Part shown: piece by piece, positions 1-5,185 of the stretch
Layout: each line of letters begins with the position of its first letter
Position numbering within the stretch: the first letter of the stretch is position 1
NCBI GenBank assembly: GCA_021807645.1
Contig: JAKBCP010000072.1
Location: 1 to 5,416 of the forward strand
DNA from: a bacterium
Lineage (GTDB): Bacteria > Vulcanimicrobiota > Vulcanimicrobiia > Vulcanimicrobiales > Vulcanimicrobiaceae
Direction: 5' to 3'
DNA length: 5,416 nucleotides
Translations under genes and position numbers: made by a program
Notes under the pieces: generated by a model
The model's database searches: none
Seen by the model: only the letters and a program-made list of their open reading frames with translations
Told to the model about the DNA's origin: nothing

Positions 1-874
1 GGCTCCGCATCCCCGCGATCTGCGCCCGCAGCGCGCCGCCGAGATTGGCAAGCGCGGCGCGCGCCGCCGATGCCGTCTCGGCGACGATGAGATCGCCGAT
101 CGCTCCGACCCCGTCGAGATCGAGTTTTCCGGCGAGAAACGCGCGCCGCGTAAACTCTCCCGGCCCGGCCTGGCGCGCCCCGCATGCAATCGCGACCCGC
201 ACGAGTTCGCGCGCGAGCACCGGCGCACCATGCAGATGAAACTCGACGACATCCTCGCCGGTCGCCGAATGCGGAGCCGGAAAGAAGAGCGCGAGGGCAT
301 CGTCGAGCGGACGCCCCGCTTCATCGACGAGCGTAACGCGGGTCGCAAGGCGCGGCGCGAGCGCGGCACCTGCGGTGAGTCGTGCGGCGACGGCGCGCGC
401 GCGGGGCCCGCTCGCTCGCACGATCGTAATCGCGCCGTGCCCCGGCGGCGTCGCGACCGCAACGATCGTCGGCTCGTCCGCATCCTCGGTCGCCGGCAAC
501 GGCGCGTCGTCGATCAACTCGATACGATTGCCGAACGGATCGGCGATGTAGCAATGCGCCCGTCCTTCGAAGGGGAGATCGTCGGGTTGGATTGCGATCT
601 TCGCAGCGCGCAATCGCTCGAGAATCGTAGCGTACTCGGCGCACGCAAGCGCGACGTGCGCTTTCCTCGCCGGGCGAAAATCCGGATCGACACCGAGATG
701 CACGGCGACCGTACCGCCGCGAAACCAGAGCCCGCCGCGCGCGAGCAGTTCGGTCGGCTTAGGCAGCTCGCGCAAAGCGAGGAGCGCGCCGTAAAAGGCA
801 CGCGCCGCTTCTTCGCCCCCTGCGGGGATTGCGATCTGCAGGTGGTCCACCCGGCTCGATGCGTAGCGCTTCAC
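1..874 (-). CDS. mnmE: VOC (glyoxalase-like) domain fused to MnmE, partial (C-terminus off the left edge)
   Basis: One open frame of 291 codons runs from a GTG at 874 to the window edge without a stop. Residues about 8-122 form a complete VOC/glyoxalase-type domain: VDHLQIA at the start, ARGGLWFRGG and VAVHLGVDPDFRPARKAH in the middle, and DPFGNRIELID at the end. H11, H59, H73 and E119 lie where VOC metal ligands usually sit. An acidic linker (about 122-135) leads into the MnmE N-terminal tetrahydrofolate-binding domain: TIVAVATPPGHGAITIVRASGP, with GEDVVEFHLHG and GPGEFTRRAFLAGKLDL further on. MnmE is a GTPase that works with MnmG to build the cmnm5-type modification on U34 of tRNAs; its G domain and C-terminal Cys lie outside the window. 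The start is the first plausible one after the jag stop, with GAGAAG 9 nt upstream. No ATG or GTG lies in the linker; only TTG at 517 or 499 could start MnmE separately. Domain identities are strong. The role of the VOC part is unknown. Confidence 0.88.
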   Translation of the reverse strand, partial: MKRYASSRVDHLQIAIPAGGEEAARAFYGALLALRELPKPTELLARGGLWFRGGTVAVHLGVDPDFRPARKAHVALACAEYATILERLRAAKIAIQPDDLPFEGRAHCYIADPFGNRIELIDDAPLPATEDADEPTIVAVATPPGHGAITIVRASGPRARAVAARLTAGAALAPRLATRVTLVDEAGRPLDDALALFFPAPHSATGEDVVEFHLHGAPVLARELVRVAIACGARQAGPGEFTRRAFLAGKLDLDGVGAIGDLIVAETASAARAALANLGGALRAQIAGMRS

Positions 875-911
875 GGCAGTATGCTTCTCGAGACGAAGCG
901 CTATGGGGAGA

Positions 912-1523
912 TCAAGCCGGGAAGACGACGACGCAGCGCTCGGGCTCCACACCCTCGGATTCAGTGCGAATGCGAGCATCTTCCGAGATCGTCATGTGCA
1001 CGATCTTGCGCTCCGAGGGAAGCATCGGCTCGAGTTTACTCGGCTTGCCGCTGCGAACGACTTCCTCGACGGCGTCGAGTGCGATCTCCTTGAGACGCTC
1101 GGCGCGGCGGGCGCGATACCCCTCCGCATCGATGGTGAAATAGCGGCGGTTGCCGCGATTTCCCGCATTGATAATGTTGTTGAACACCAAGTTGATTGCC
1201 TCGAGCGTATTGCCGTGTCGACCGATCAGCATCGCGAGGTCGGGGCCGTTGACTTCGAAATACTCGCCTTCCTGTCGCGGAATATACGAGATATCCGAAG
1301 CTCCGACGCCCATCTTCGCGAGCATCTCGGTCAGCAATGCGTGTGCCGTCTTCGCGTCTTCGGGAACGGGCTGCGCCTTCCCCGACGGGCCGTTGGAGCG
1401 CGGACGTCCGCCGCCGCGGAAGGGTCGACGGCCGCGGCCGCCGCCGCCGCCGCTGCCGGGTATCGCGCGGTCGCGAATGTGCGCCGGCTGTTCTTCAAAC
1501 TCGTAGTCGTCTTCGTAGAGCAT
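912..1523 (-). CDS. jag: Jag/KhpB-type KH-R3H RNA-binding protein
   Basis: 203-residue cytoplasmic RNA-binding protein of the Jag (KhpB/EloR) family, usually encoded just after yidC. The KH domain spans about residues 56-132, with the GxxG loop G101-R-H-G104 in LIGRHGNTLEAI. The R3H domain follows at about 135-203, with R172 and H176 in LPSERKIVHM and the typical ending SEGVEPERCVVV. In firmicutes the family links RNA binding to cell elongation and division; whether that holds here is inference. The usual Jag_N domain is not visible. The N-terminus is instead an acidic stretch (residues 1-12) followed by a Gly/Arg-rich, probably disordered segment (about 22-50), partly encoded by five tandem CCG units. 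The ATG shares one base with the yidC stop (TAATG), so translation is probably coupled; a weak AAAGG lies about 12 nt upstream. Confidence 0.95.
   Translation of the reverse strand: MLYEDDYEFEEQPAHIRDRAIPGSGGGGGRGRRPFRGGGRPRSNGPSGKAQPVPEDAKTAHALLTEMLAKMGVGASDISYIPRQEGEYFEVNGPDLAMLIGRHGNTLEAINLVFNNIINAGNRGNRRYFTIDAEGYRARRAERLKEIALDAVEEVVRSGKPSKLEPMLPSERKIVHMTISEDARIRTESEGVEPERCVVVFPA
1438..1452. repeat. (CCG)5 trinucleotide run inside jag
   Basis: Five perfect CCG units on the plus strand read as glycine codons in jag and encode the centre of its poly-Gly run. Such runs can change length by slippage; length changes would stay in frame. Confidence 0.8.
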
Positions 1524-2383
1524 TAGGGCTTCGCGCCTTTCTTTTTAACCGAGCCGTTATTGAGCGACGGCGATGAAGCCGTGCTCTTTTTCTTTGAGGA
1601 TTTCGCGACGCGTTCGTCGATCTCGCGGACCGCGGCAGAAACGCTATCGTCGGCGGTGATCGCGCGATCGCTATCGATTGCGCCGAGCGGTTCGTGGTAT
1701 TGCCGCAGCATGTAGAACTGCTGCGCCATCGTCAGCACGTTATACGAAAGCCAGTAGAGCACCATCGCCGACGGCCACTGCGCGCGATAACCGAAGAAGC
1801 CGATCATCAGCGGCGAGACGATCTGCATGATCTTGTTGGTATTGGCTTGCTGCGGATCGGTCGCCGGCATCGTCGTGAAGCGCAGGCTGACGTACTGCGA
1901 GATCATGTACAGCACGATGAGCAACAGGTCGGGTTGCGCGAGGCTCTGCGCGAAGATCGCCGGGAAATGCGCTGAGAGCGCGGTGCCGATCCACCAAAAT
2001 TTCGTTTGCGCGTAGAGATCGCGGTGTAAGATAACGACCCAGAAAACGCTGAAGAGAATCGGCAGCTGCACCAGCATCGGCAAGCAGCCCGCGAGCGGAT
2101 TGACGTTGTGCTCTTTGTAGAGCTTCATCGTCTCTTCTTGAAGTTTCTTGGAATCGTCTTTGTAGCGCGCCTGCAGCTTCTTCATCTCGGGTGCAACTTT
2201 TTGCATCGAGATCATCGCTTTAAACTGTGCGACGTTGAGCTTCCAGAAGACCAGGCGGATCAGCAGGGCAAGAACGACCAAGCTCACGCCGAGGTTATGC
2301 GTGTAGCGGTCGATCCCCAGAACCAACCACGAAAGCGAATTGACGATCGGGTCGAGTATCGAGGCGGCGAAGATTGGCGTCAC
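1523..2383 (-). CDS. yidC: YidC/Oxa1-family membrane protein insertase
   Basis: 286 residues. Inserts and folds membrane proteins, alone or with SecYEG. Hydrophobic segments are visible at about residues 31-50, 100-120, 150-168, 185-200 and 205-222. R43 in [10 protein letters not shown] matches the conserved positive charge of the hydrophilic groove. The first cytoplasmic loop (about 52-95) is highly charged and helical, with [11 protein letters not shown] and [13 protein letters not shown] typical of the family. There is no large periplasmic P1 domain, so it is the short form. No lipobox Cys is visible at the N-terminus, unlike many Gram-positive homologues. The C-terminal tail is lysine-rich ([14 protein letters not shown]), as in homologues that contact the ribosome. 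I chose the GTG at 2383 because AAAGGA lies 5 nt upstream and it makes a GTGA overlap with the yidD stop. A frame-compatible ATG at 2440 would add 19 uncharacteristic residues inside yidD. Confidence 0.96.
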   Translation of the reverse strand: MTPIFAASILDPIVNSLSWLVLGIDRYTHNLGVSLVVLALLIRLVFWKLNVAQFKAMISMQKVAPEMKKLQARYKDDSKKLQEETMKLYKEHNVNPLAGCLPMLVQLPILFSVFWVVILHRDLYAQTKFWWIGTALSAHFPAIFAQSLAQPDLLLIVLYMISQYVSLRFTTMPATDPQQANTNKIMQIVSPLMIGFFGYRAQWPSAMVLYWLSYNVLTMAQQFYMLRQYHEPLGAIDSDRAITADDSVSAAVREIDERVAKSSKKKSTASSPSLNNGSVKKKGAKP

Positions 2384-2625
2384 CGGGGTCCTTTCAACGA
2401 GATGGTCGGGGGAACGGGATCGTACCCCGAGGCGTGCCACGGATGGCAGCGCAAAAGCCGGAGCAGAGCGAGCCAGGCTCCCCGCGGCACTCCGAAGCGT
2501 GCGATCGCTTCAGTTGCGTACTCCGAACAGGTCGGCATATAACGGCAGGCCGGCGGGAAAAGCGGCGAGAGGAGTCGCCGATAGAGCGCGATCGCCGCAA
2601 TCGCGGCCCGCTGCGCGAGCGTCAT
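2380..2625 (-). CDS. yidD: Membrane protein insertion efficiency factor YidD
   Basis: 81-residue protein of the YidD family (DUF37), a small membrane-associated factor that aids YidC-dependent insertion. Visible hallmarks are [20 protein letters not shown], then [23 protein letters not shown] and GYDPVP. The three family cysteines are at 27, 33 and 60. The N-terminus is an amphipathic or hydrophobic helix. The ATG overlaps the rnpA stop (ATGA) and has GAGG 7 nt upstream (2633-2636). Its own TGA overlaps the yidC GTG, so rnpA, yidD and yidC are probably translationally coupled. Confidence 0.97.
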   Translation of the reverse strand: MTLAQRAAIAAIALYRRLLSPLFPPACRYMPTCSEYATEAIARFGVPRGAWLALLRLLRCHPWHASGYDPVPPTISLKGPR

Positions 2626-2945
2626 CGGGTCGCCTCGAAGACGGCACGCTCGAGATCGGCGTAGCTCATGCCGGCGCTCGCCGGCTTGGCGACGAGCAAG
2701 AGCCGGCCCGGAGCCGGTTCGGCGAGCCGCGCTTGGATCGCCGCCCCCAGGCGGCGTTTGACGAGGTTGCGGACGACCGCTCCCCCAACGCTGCCCGAGA
2801 CCGAGATCCCCACGACGGGGGTGGCCCCGTCGCGGCCGCGATCGGAGAAAAGCGAAAAGGCCGACGTCTCGACACGTCGGCCGCTGCGGCGCAAACGATG
2901 GAAATCGGCTCGCCGCTTTAGGGTCTCGTAGCGGCGCATCGGCAC
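2622..2945 (-). CDS. rnpA: Ribonuclease P protein component
   Basis: 107-residue basic protein subunit of RNase P, which with the M1-type RNA removes 5' leaders from pre-tRNAs. The N-terminal [16 protein letters not shown] and the core [14 protein letters not shown] match the family, including the RNA-binding RNR-type motif at about residues 58-66. The length is close to the usual 110-120 residues. Two starts are possible: GTG at 2945, with GAGAAG 6 nt upstream, and ATG at 2939, with 12 nt spacing. I prefer the GTG for spacing; the difference is two residues. The gene lies 18 nt after rpmH and overlaps yidD by 4 nt. Confidence 0.96.
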   Translation of the reverse strand: MPMRRYETLKRRADFHRLRRSGRRVETSAFSLFSDRGRDGATPVVGISVSGSVGGAVVRNLVKRRLGAAIQARLAEPAPGRLLLVAKPASAGMSYADLERAVFEATR

Positions 2946-2963
2946 GGGGTGCTTCTCTACCGC

Positions 2964-3098
2964 CTAGACGCTGAGGCGGTGACGCCCCTTCTTGCGCCGA
3001 CGTGCGAGCACGTTGCGGCCGTTCTTCGTGCGCATGCGCTCGAGGAACCCGTGGACGCGCTTGCGGCGCCGATTGTGCGGCTGGTACGTCCGCTTCAT
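2964..3098 (-). CDS. rpmH: 50S ribosomal protein L34
   Basis: 44-residue, very basic large-subunit protein. It begins [20 protein letters not shown] and ends [12 protein letters not shown], matching L34 across its whole length. The ATG at 3098 is set by the conserved MKRTYQP start and by AGGAG (3109-3113) 10 nt upstream; a longer frame back to 3209 is not credible. It is the first gene of the leftward operon and lies downstream of a strong promoter. Confidence 0.98.
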   Translation of the reverse strand: MKRTYQPHNRRRKRVHGFLERMRTKNGRNVLARRRKKGRHRLSV

Positions 3099-3108
3099 AA
3101 TGTTGTAG

Positions 3109-3113
3109 CTCCT
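3109..3113 (-). promoter_or_regulatory. Ribosome-binding site of rpmH
   Basis: AGGAG on the minus strand, 10 nt before the rpmH ATG. It supports the short start over the upstream in-frame codons. Confidence 0.8.
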
Positions 3114-3126
3114 AGGTGGGACATTG

Positions 3127-3147
3127 AAAAGGCCGCCGATGGGCGGC
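3127..3147 (-). terminator. Hairpin with short T-run in the rpmH leader (possible attenuator)
   Basis: On the minus strand GCCGCC-CATC-GGCGGC forms a perfect 6-bp GC stem with a 4-nt loop, followed by CTTTT. It lies between the predicted transcription start (about 3154) and the rpmH ribosome-binding site, so it would be transcribed in the leader. The T-run is short, so full termination is doubtful. Partial attenuation or a structural role in the leader is inference. Confidence 0.4.
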
Positions 3148-3160
3148 AGACGGCTTACGG

Positions 3161-3190
3161 AGTATAGGCAGGGGAAGCCCCGTCCGTCAA
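3161..3190 (-). promoter_or_regulatory. Sigma70-type promoter of the rpmH operon
   Basis: Minus strand: -35 TTGACG (3190-3185) and -10 TATACT (3166-3161), each 5 of 6 to consensus, with an 18-nt spacer. The start of transcription would be near 3154, giving a leader of about 55 nt. The spacer contains the small inverted repeat GGGG-CTT-CCCC (3171-3181). A DnaA-box-like sequence lies about 33 nt upstream of the -35. Confidence 0.8.
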
Positions 3191-3197
3191 GCAGGGG

Positions 3198-3244
3198 CGC
3201 TCTCCACACCTGTTGAGAAAGCTGTGTATAGAGCGGCCTTTTTT
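3198..3244 (+). repeat. Imperfect inverted repeat followed by T6
   Basis: CGCTCT (3198-3203) pairs with AGAGCG (3230-3235), and inside it ACAC (3206-3209) pairs with GTGT (3224-3227). Six Ts follow at 3239-3244. Read on plus it resembles an intrinsic terminator, but no gene upstream on that strand needs one. The arms contain the DnaA-box-like sequences at 3200 and 3223, so it may instead be an inverted pair of DnaA sites. Confidence 0.35.
3223..3231 (-). promoter_or_regulatory. DnaA box, near match
   Basis: CTATACACA on the minus strand differs from TTATNCACA only at the first base. It is upstream of the rpmH promoter. Confidence 0.45.
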
Positions 3245-3359
3245 GCGCTTCGGGTACGCCGATTCGCCTGTAATGACGGGCGTTTCAGCGCCGTCGAGGC
3301 GATCCCCGGATTGTGGGCAAGAAGCGACAAAAAGACCGAAAAAGCGTCGGAACAGGGGC

Positions 3360-3368
3360 TGTGGATAA
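3360..3368 (-). promoter_or_regulatory. DnaA box, perfect consensus
   Basis: TTATCCACA on the minus strand (TGTGGATAA on plus), an exact match to the high-affinity DnaA site. It lies 135 bp before the dnaA start and directly abuts CAGGGGC (3353-3359). It could serve both initiation and dnaA autoregulation. Confidence 0.85.
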
Positions 3369-3399
3369 GTGCACAACTCCGTGGATATTTTCGCAGGGA

Positions 3400-3465
3400 G
3401 ATGCCCTCATTAAGCCAAGCCGAGAGACCCACCCCGATGTTCGAAGGCTCCGGCCTTAGGGCATC
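3400..3465 (+). repeat. Inverted repeat upstream of dnaA
   Basis: GATGCCCT (3400-3407) and AGGGCATC (3458-3465) are perfect 8-bp inverted arms. Inside them AAGCC (3412-3416) can pair with GGCCTT (3452-3457) with one bulge. The right arm ends 25 nt before the dnaA Shine-Dalgarno. If transcribed it could fold into a long leader stem; as DNA it could be a protein-binding site. Confidence 0.45.
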
Positions 3466-3490
3466 GATAACGTTCTTAATCAGGCTTGTG

Positions 3491-3496
3491 AAGGAG
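3491..3496 (+). promoter_or_regulatory. Ribosome-binding site of dnaA
   Basis: AAGGAG, 7 nt before the ATG at 3504. It fixes the dnaA start. Confidence 0.85.
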
Positions 3497-3503
3497 CAAC
3501 GGC

Positions 3504-4922
3504 ATGGCGCTGACGGTCGGCACCTCGGAGTTTTCTACGGAGCTTTGGGAGAGCGCATTAGTCGCGTTACGCGATGCGTTTTCGAAGCCCGTTTTCGAGA
3601 TGTGGATCAAGCCGATGCACTTGCTTGCGATCGACGGCAGCGAGCTTTCGTTGGGCGTCCATACCGGCTTCGCGCGCGAATGGGTCGAGACGCGATTAAA
3701 ATCGCAGATTGTCGAAACCTTGAGCGGTGTGTTCGGCGAAGCGGTGACGCTGCGCATTCGCGTCCTCGAGCCGGAGGAGATCGCGCAGTTCGCGCAAGCC
3801 GCCGCCCCGGCCCGCGAGGAGCGCGCGCAGAGCGCCGGCCCCGCCGAAGCAAGCCCTGCCGCAGCGGTAACGCAGGTGCGCAACCTCGATACGTTGCGCA
3901 GCGCCAACCTCAACGTGCGCTATACGTTCGAAGAGTTCGTCGTCGGCAACTCCAACCGTTTCGCGCACGCCGCCGCACAAGCGGTCGCGTCGGCGCCGGC
4001 GCGCGCCTACAATCCGCTCTTCCTCTATGGAGGCGTCGGGTTGGGAAAGACGCACCTCATGCACGCGATCGGTCACCGCGTACTCCTCGATCATCCCGGC
4101 GCCAACCTCGTCTACGTTACTTGCGAGAAATTCACCAACGAATTCATAATCGCGTTACAAAATAACAAAACCCCGGAATTTCGAAACAAGTATCGTCAGG
4201 TCGACGTGCTGCTTATCGACGATATTCAGTTCCTCGCCGGAAAAGAGACGACGCAAGAGGAGTTCTTCCATACCTTCAACGCGCTCCACGAATCGGGGCG
4301 CCAGCTGATCATCTCCTCCGATCGCCCGCCGAAAGAGATCCAGACGCTCGAATCTCGGCTCCGCTCGCGCTTTGAATGGGGGCTGCTGACCGATATTCAG
4401 AACCCCGATATCGAGACGCGCGAGGCGATCCTGCGCAAAAAGGCGCAGACCGACCGCATCCCGGTTCCCGACGAGGTTACATCGTTCATCGCCCGCGTGA
4501 TCCCCTCGAATATCCGCGAGCTCGAGGGCGCGCTGATCCGGGTCGTAGCCTTCGCCTCGCTCTCGAAGTCCCCGATCACCACCGAACTCGCCGGGGAGGC
4601 CCTCAAGAGCCTCATCGCCGATGCGTCGGTCAGCCGGGTCACCATACCGAAGATCAAAGAGGTCGTCGCGGCCGCAAACGGCCTGACCCTCAAAGAGCTC
4701 GATCACCCGCGTCGCGACGCGCGCGTCGCCGGGCCGCGGCAGATCGCGATGTACGTCGCGACCCAACTGACCAATTGTTCGCTCCCCCAGATCGCGCGCG
4801 AGTTCGGGAAAAAAGATCACACCACCATTATCTACGCGCGCAATAAAATCAAAGAACAGATGATGCGCGACGAAGCGTTCCGTAACCGGGTCGAGCGCCT
4901 GATCGACGCATGCCGACGCTAA
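3504..4922 (+). CDS. dnaA: Chromosomal replication initiator protein DnaA
   Basis: 472 residues, full length for the family. DnaA binds its boxes at oriC, forms an ATP-dependent filament, melts the duplex and helps load the helicase; it also regulates transcription. Domain I spans about residues 10-88 (LWESAL, FEMWIKPM). A short Ala/Glu/Pro-rich domain II linker covers about 90-128. The AAA+ domain III begins near 138 (YTFEEFVVGNSNRFAHAAA). It has Walker A at 176-184 (GGVGLGKTH), Walker B LLIDD ending at D240, sensor 1 around SSDRPP (271-276), the arginine-finger region SRLRSRFEWG (284-293) and sensor 2 at NIRELEGAL (336-344). Domain IV (about 375-472) has RQIAMYVATQLT and the signature KKDHTTIIYA (436-445). 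All key residues are present. It is divergent from rpmH and 263 nt upstream of dnaN. Confidence 0.99.
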   Translation: MALTVGTSEFSTELWESALVALRDAFSKPVFEMWIKPMHLLAIDGSELSLGVHTGFAREWVETRLKSQIVETLSGVFGEAVTLRIRVLEPEEIAQFAQAAAPAREERAQSAGPAEASPAAAVTQVRNLDTLRSANLNVRYTFEEFVVGNSNRFAHAAAQAVASAPARAYNPLFLYGGVGLGKTHLMHAIGHRVLLDHPGANLVYVTCEKFTNEFIIALQNNKTPEFRNKYRQVDVLLIDDIQFLAGKETTQEEFFHTFNALHESGRQLIISSDRPPKEIQTLESRLRSRFEWGLLTDIQNPDIETREAILRKKAQTDRIPVPDEVTSFIARVIPSNIRELEGALIRVVAFASLSKSPITTELAGEALKSLIADASVSRVTIPKIKEVVAAANGLTLKELDHPRRDARVAGPRQIAMYVATQLTNCSLPQIAREFGKKDHTTIIYARNKIKEQMMRDEAFRNRVERLIDACRR

Positions 4923-4954
4923 CCGCTTTCTTCTCCGTGTCGGGCTCTCCACGG

Positions 4955-4971
4955 CGCCCCGTACAGGGGCG
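4955..4971. repeat. GC-rich hairpin after dnaA
   Basis: CGCCCC-GTACA-GGGGCG is a perfect 6-bp inverted repeat with a 5-nt loop, starting 33 nt after the dnaA stop. No T-run follows, so it is not a standard intrinsic terminator. It might still pause transcription or protect the dnaA mRNA 3' end. Confidence 0.45.
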
Positions 4972-4980
4972 GTGCACGAA

Positions 4981-4989
4981 GGTGGATAA
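4981..4989 (-). promoter_or_regulatory. DnaA box, near match
   Basis: TTATCCACC on the minus strand, one mismatch (last base) to TTATCCACA. Confidence 0.55.
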
Positions 4990-5038
4990 CAAAACCGCCG
5001 CTACGAGCGCCGGAAACTGCGAAGAACGGCTCGCAGCC

Positions 5039-5047
5039 TTACCCACA
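5039..5047 (+). promoter_or_regulatory. DnaA box, near match
   Basis: TTACCCACA on the plus strand, one mismatch (fourth base) to TTATCCACA. It faces the box at 4981 in the opposite orientation. Confidence 0.55.
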
Positions 5048-5087
5048 CGGTCGATGCGATGGAAAGCCGCATCCCCGTAGGCAAAAA

Positions 5088-5101
5088 GCGAACTTGTTCG
5101 C
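5088..5101. repeat. 14-bp palindrome, possible operator
   Basis: GCGAAC-TT-GTTCGC is a perfect inverted repeat with a 2-nt centre, 85 nt before dnaN. The half-sites resemble those of the Gram-positive LexA box (CGAAC-N4-GTTCG), but the spacing is 2 instead of 4, so it is not a standard SOS box. It could bind another dimeric regulator. Confidence 0.4.
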
Positions 5102-5131
5102 ACGCCCCACCGCTCTACTGGTACGACGACG

Positions 5132-5152
5132 ACTTATATACTCAATAAAGAA
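5132..5152. other. AT-rich stretch before dnaN (possible unwinding element or -10 region)
   Basis: About 17 of 21 bases are A or T in otherwise GC-rich DNA. It contains TATACT (5137-5142), a good -10 hexamer, but no convincing -35 lies 16-19 nt upstream. It is also about 85 bp from the DnaA box at 5039, so it is a candidate duplex-unwinding element. Confidence 0.4.
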
Positions 5153-5185
5153 CGACGGCTTACATGCAAGAGGACGTGAGTAACT

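Larger units (their letters stand above)
3191..3390. other. Candidate oriC segment between rpmH and dnaA
   Basis: No gene in this stretch. Besides the perfect DnaA box (3360-3368) there are imperfect matches to TTATNCACA: CTCTCCACA at 3200-3208 on plus (7/9), CTATACACA at 3223-3231 on minus (8/9), TTGCCCACA at 3312-3320 on minus (8/9) and ATATCCACG at 3380-3388 on minus (7/9). Divergent rpmH and dnaA with clustered boxes is the usual setting of bacterial oriC. The weaker matches may not be bound. I see no convincing dnaA promoter here. Confidence 0.65.
4923..5185. other. dnaA-dnaN intergenic region, possible second part of oriC
   Basis: 263 nt with no supportable gene. It contains two DnaA boxes with one mismatch each, a GC-rich hairpin just after dnaA, a 14-bp palindrome and an AT-rich stretch before dnaN. 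In several bacteria DnaA boxes and the unwinding element lie between dnaA and dnaN, so this spacer may be where opening occurs; that is inference. Confidence 0.55.

Noticed and set aside
230..1143. Long plus-strand open frames opposite mnmE and jag
   Set aside because: The Arg-rich, low-complexity translations are shadows of the real minus-strand genes, which carry conserved motifs.
2384..2440. Longer yidC start at the ATG at 2440
   Set aside because: The extra 19 residues look unlike a YidC N-terminus, lie inside yidD, and the GTG at 2383 has a much better ribosome-binding site and overlap.
3269..3274. TGTAAT as a -10 box for dnaA
   Set aside because: No acceptable -35 lies 16-19 nt upstream, so I do not call a promoter.
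3187..3432. Minus-strand open frame of 81 codons in the rpmH-dnaA spacer
   Set aside because: It runs across the DnaA boxes, resembles no family I recognise and has no good ribosome-binding site.
3224..4165. 313-codon plus-strand open frame overlapping the start of dnaA
   Set aside because: It reads dnaA in the wrong frame and gives an Arg-rich translation without motifs.
4155..4952. 265-codon minus-strand open frame antisense to dnaA
   Set aside because: It lies opposite a certain dnaA, has low-complexity charged composition and no recognisable motif. It is explained by GC-rich codon use.
4849..5103. 84-codon minus-strand frame in the dnaA-dnaN spacer
   Set aside because: It overlaps the dnaA 3' end and the DnaA boxes and shows no motif or credible start signal.
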